Source: Desulfovibrionaceae bacterium (GTDB lineage: Bacteria; Desulfobacterota; Desulfovibrionia; Desulfovibrionales; Desulfovibrionaceae). From it: a stretch of 5,384 nt of DNA. Under the pieces are notes generated by a model that made no database searches, was not told the DNA's origin, and worked only from the letters and a program-made list of their open reading frames with translations. Location of the stretch: the NCBI GenBank assembly GCA_900770205.1, contig CAAGJV010000399.1:1-5384 (forward strand), read 5' to 3'. Every line of letters starts with the position of its first letter. Position 1 is the first letter of the stretch. A program made the position numbers and the translations under genes. Of the stretch, positions 5,296-5,384 are shown piece by piece.

Positions 5296-5384
5296 ATGGA
5301 AGAGAGCAAGAAGTGCCATCGGCCCGAAGAAGGCGTATTTCTGGCAGTTAACGGGGTAACTTTTGCAATTTTTGCAGAATATAC
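5296..5384 (+). CDS. Possible start of a further phage gene, cut by the window end
   Basis: An ATG at 5296 opens a frame (MEESKKCHRPEEG...) that stays open for the 29 codons left in the window. AGGTGA (5278-5283) is a possible ribosome site, but its 12-nt spacing is long. A competing 30-aa frame at 5267-5359 (MLFSGDNGYTW...) overlaps it and is equally unproven. The 5248-5384 stretch contains no recognisable terminator. No family can be assigned. Confidence 0.3.
   Translation, partial: MEESKKCHRPEEGVFLAVNGVTFAIFAEY

Noticed and set aside
5361..5383. TTTTGCA direct repeat and a GAATATA half-site at the right edge
   Set aside because: There is no paired arm for the half-site and only two short repeat copies, which fits chance in AT-rich sequence.
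1..5384. CRISPR array, tRNA, rRNA or insertion sequence
   Set aside because: No regularly spaced repeats, cloverleaf-like sequence, rRNA-like stretch, transposase or terminal inverted repeats could be seen on either strand.

Overview
The window holds two unrelated blocks. The left half (about 1-2465) is a metal-efflux locus: a P-type ATPase of the Zn/Cd/Pb class behind what looks like a MerR-family (PbrR/CadR/ZntR-type) promoter. The right half (about 2474-5384) looks like the immunity and early-replication region of a temperate phage or prophage. The GC-rich coding style, the cysteine-rich ATPase N-terminus and the S24-type repressor suggest a Gram-negative anaerobe of the Desulfovibrionaceae (Desulfovibrio/Bilophila/Mailhella-like). 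This placement is inferred from protein style only.

Layout: a MerR-type promoter (47-77) drives the ATPase gene (129-2465, +). Two very small overlapping genes follow on the minus strand (61 aa at 2602-2787 and 43 aa at 2474-2605). They converge on the ATPase with only 8 bp between stop codons. Their promoter (2840-2868) contains an 18-bp inverted-repeat operator. A hairpin plus U-tract terminator (2916-2936, -) ends the next leftward gene, an HTH plus S24 peptidase CI-like repressor (2961-3584, -). A divergent control region (3576-3720) follows, with three more copies of the operator. On the right, three tightly overlapping rightward genes follow: a replication-initiator-like protein (3721-4380), an adjacent helical phage protein (4380-4988) and a small four-cysteine zinc-finger protein (4975-5247). 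The last 137 bp are poorly resolved and may contain the start of another gene.

How it works together (inference from sequence): the repressor appears to bind the consensus TATATTC-N4-GAATATA. One site overlaps the -10 of the rightward promoter, one lies next to the -35 of the repressor's own promoter, and one covers the repressor's -10 edge and start codon. This resembles lambda OR. A fourth site, about 0.8 kb away, overlaps the -10 of the small-gene promoter in exactly the same register, as in a lambda PL/OL arrangement. The two small genes would therefore be repressed in the lysogen and turned on together with replication. The repressor mRNA is predicted to be leaderless, as for lambda cI from PRM. 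No cro-like gene lies between the switch and the replication genes, and no integrase or attachment site is visible in the window.
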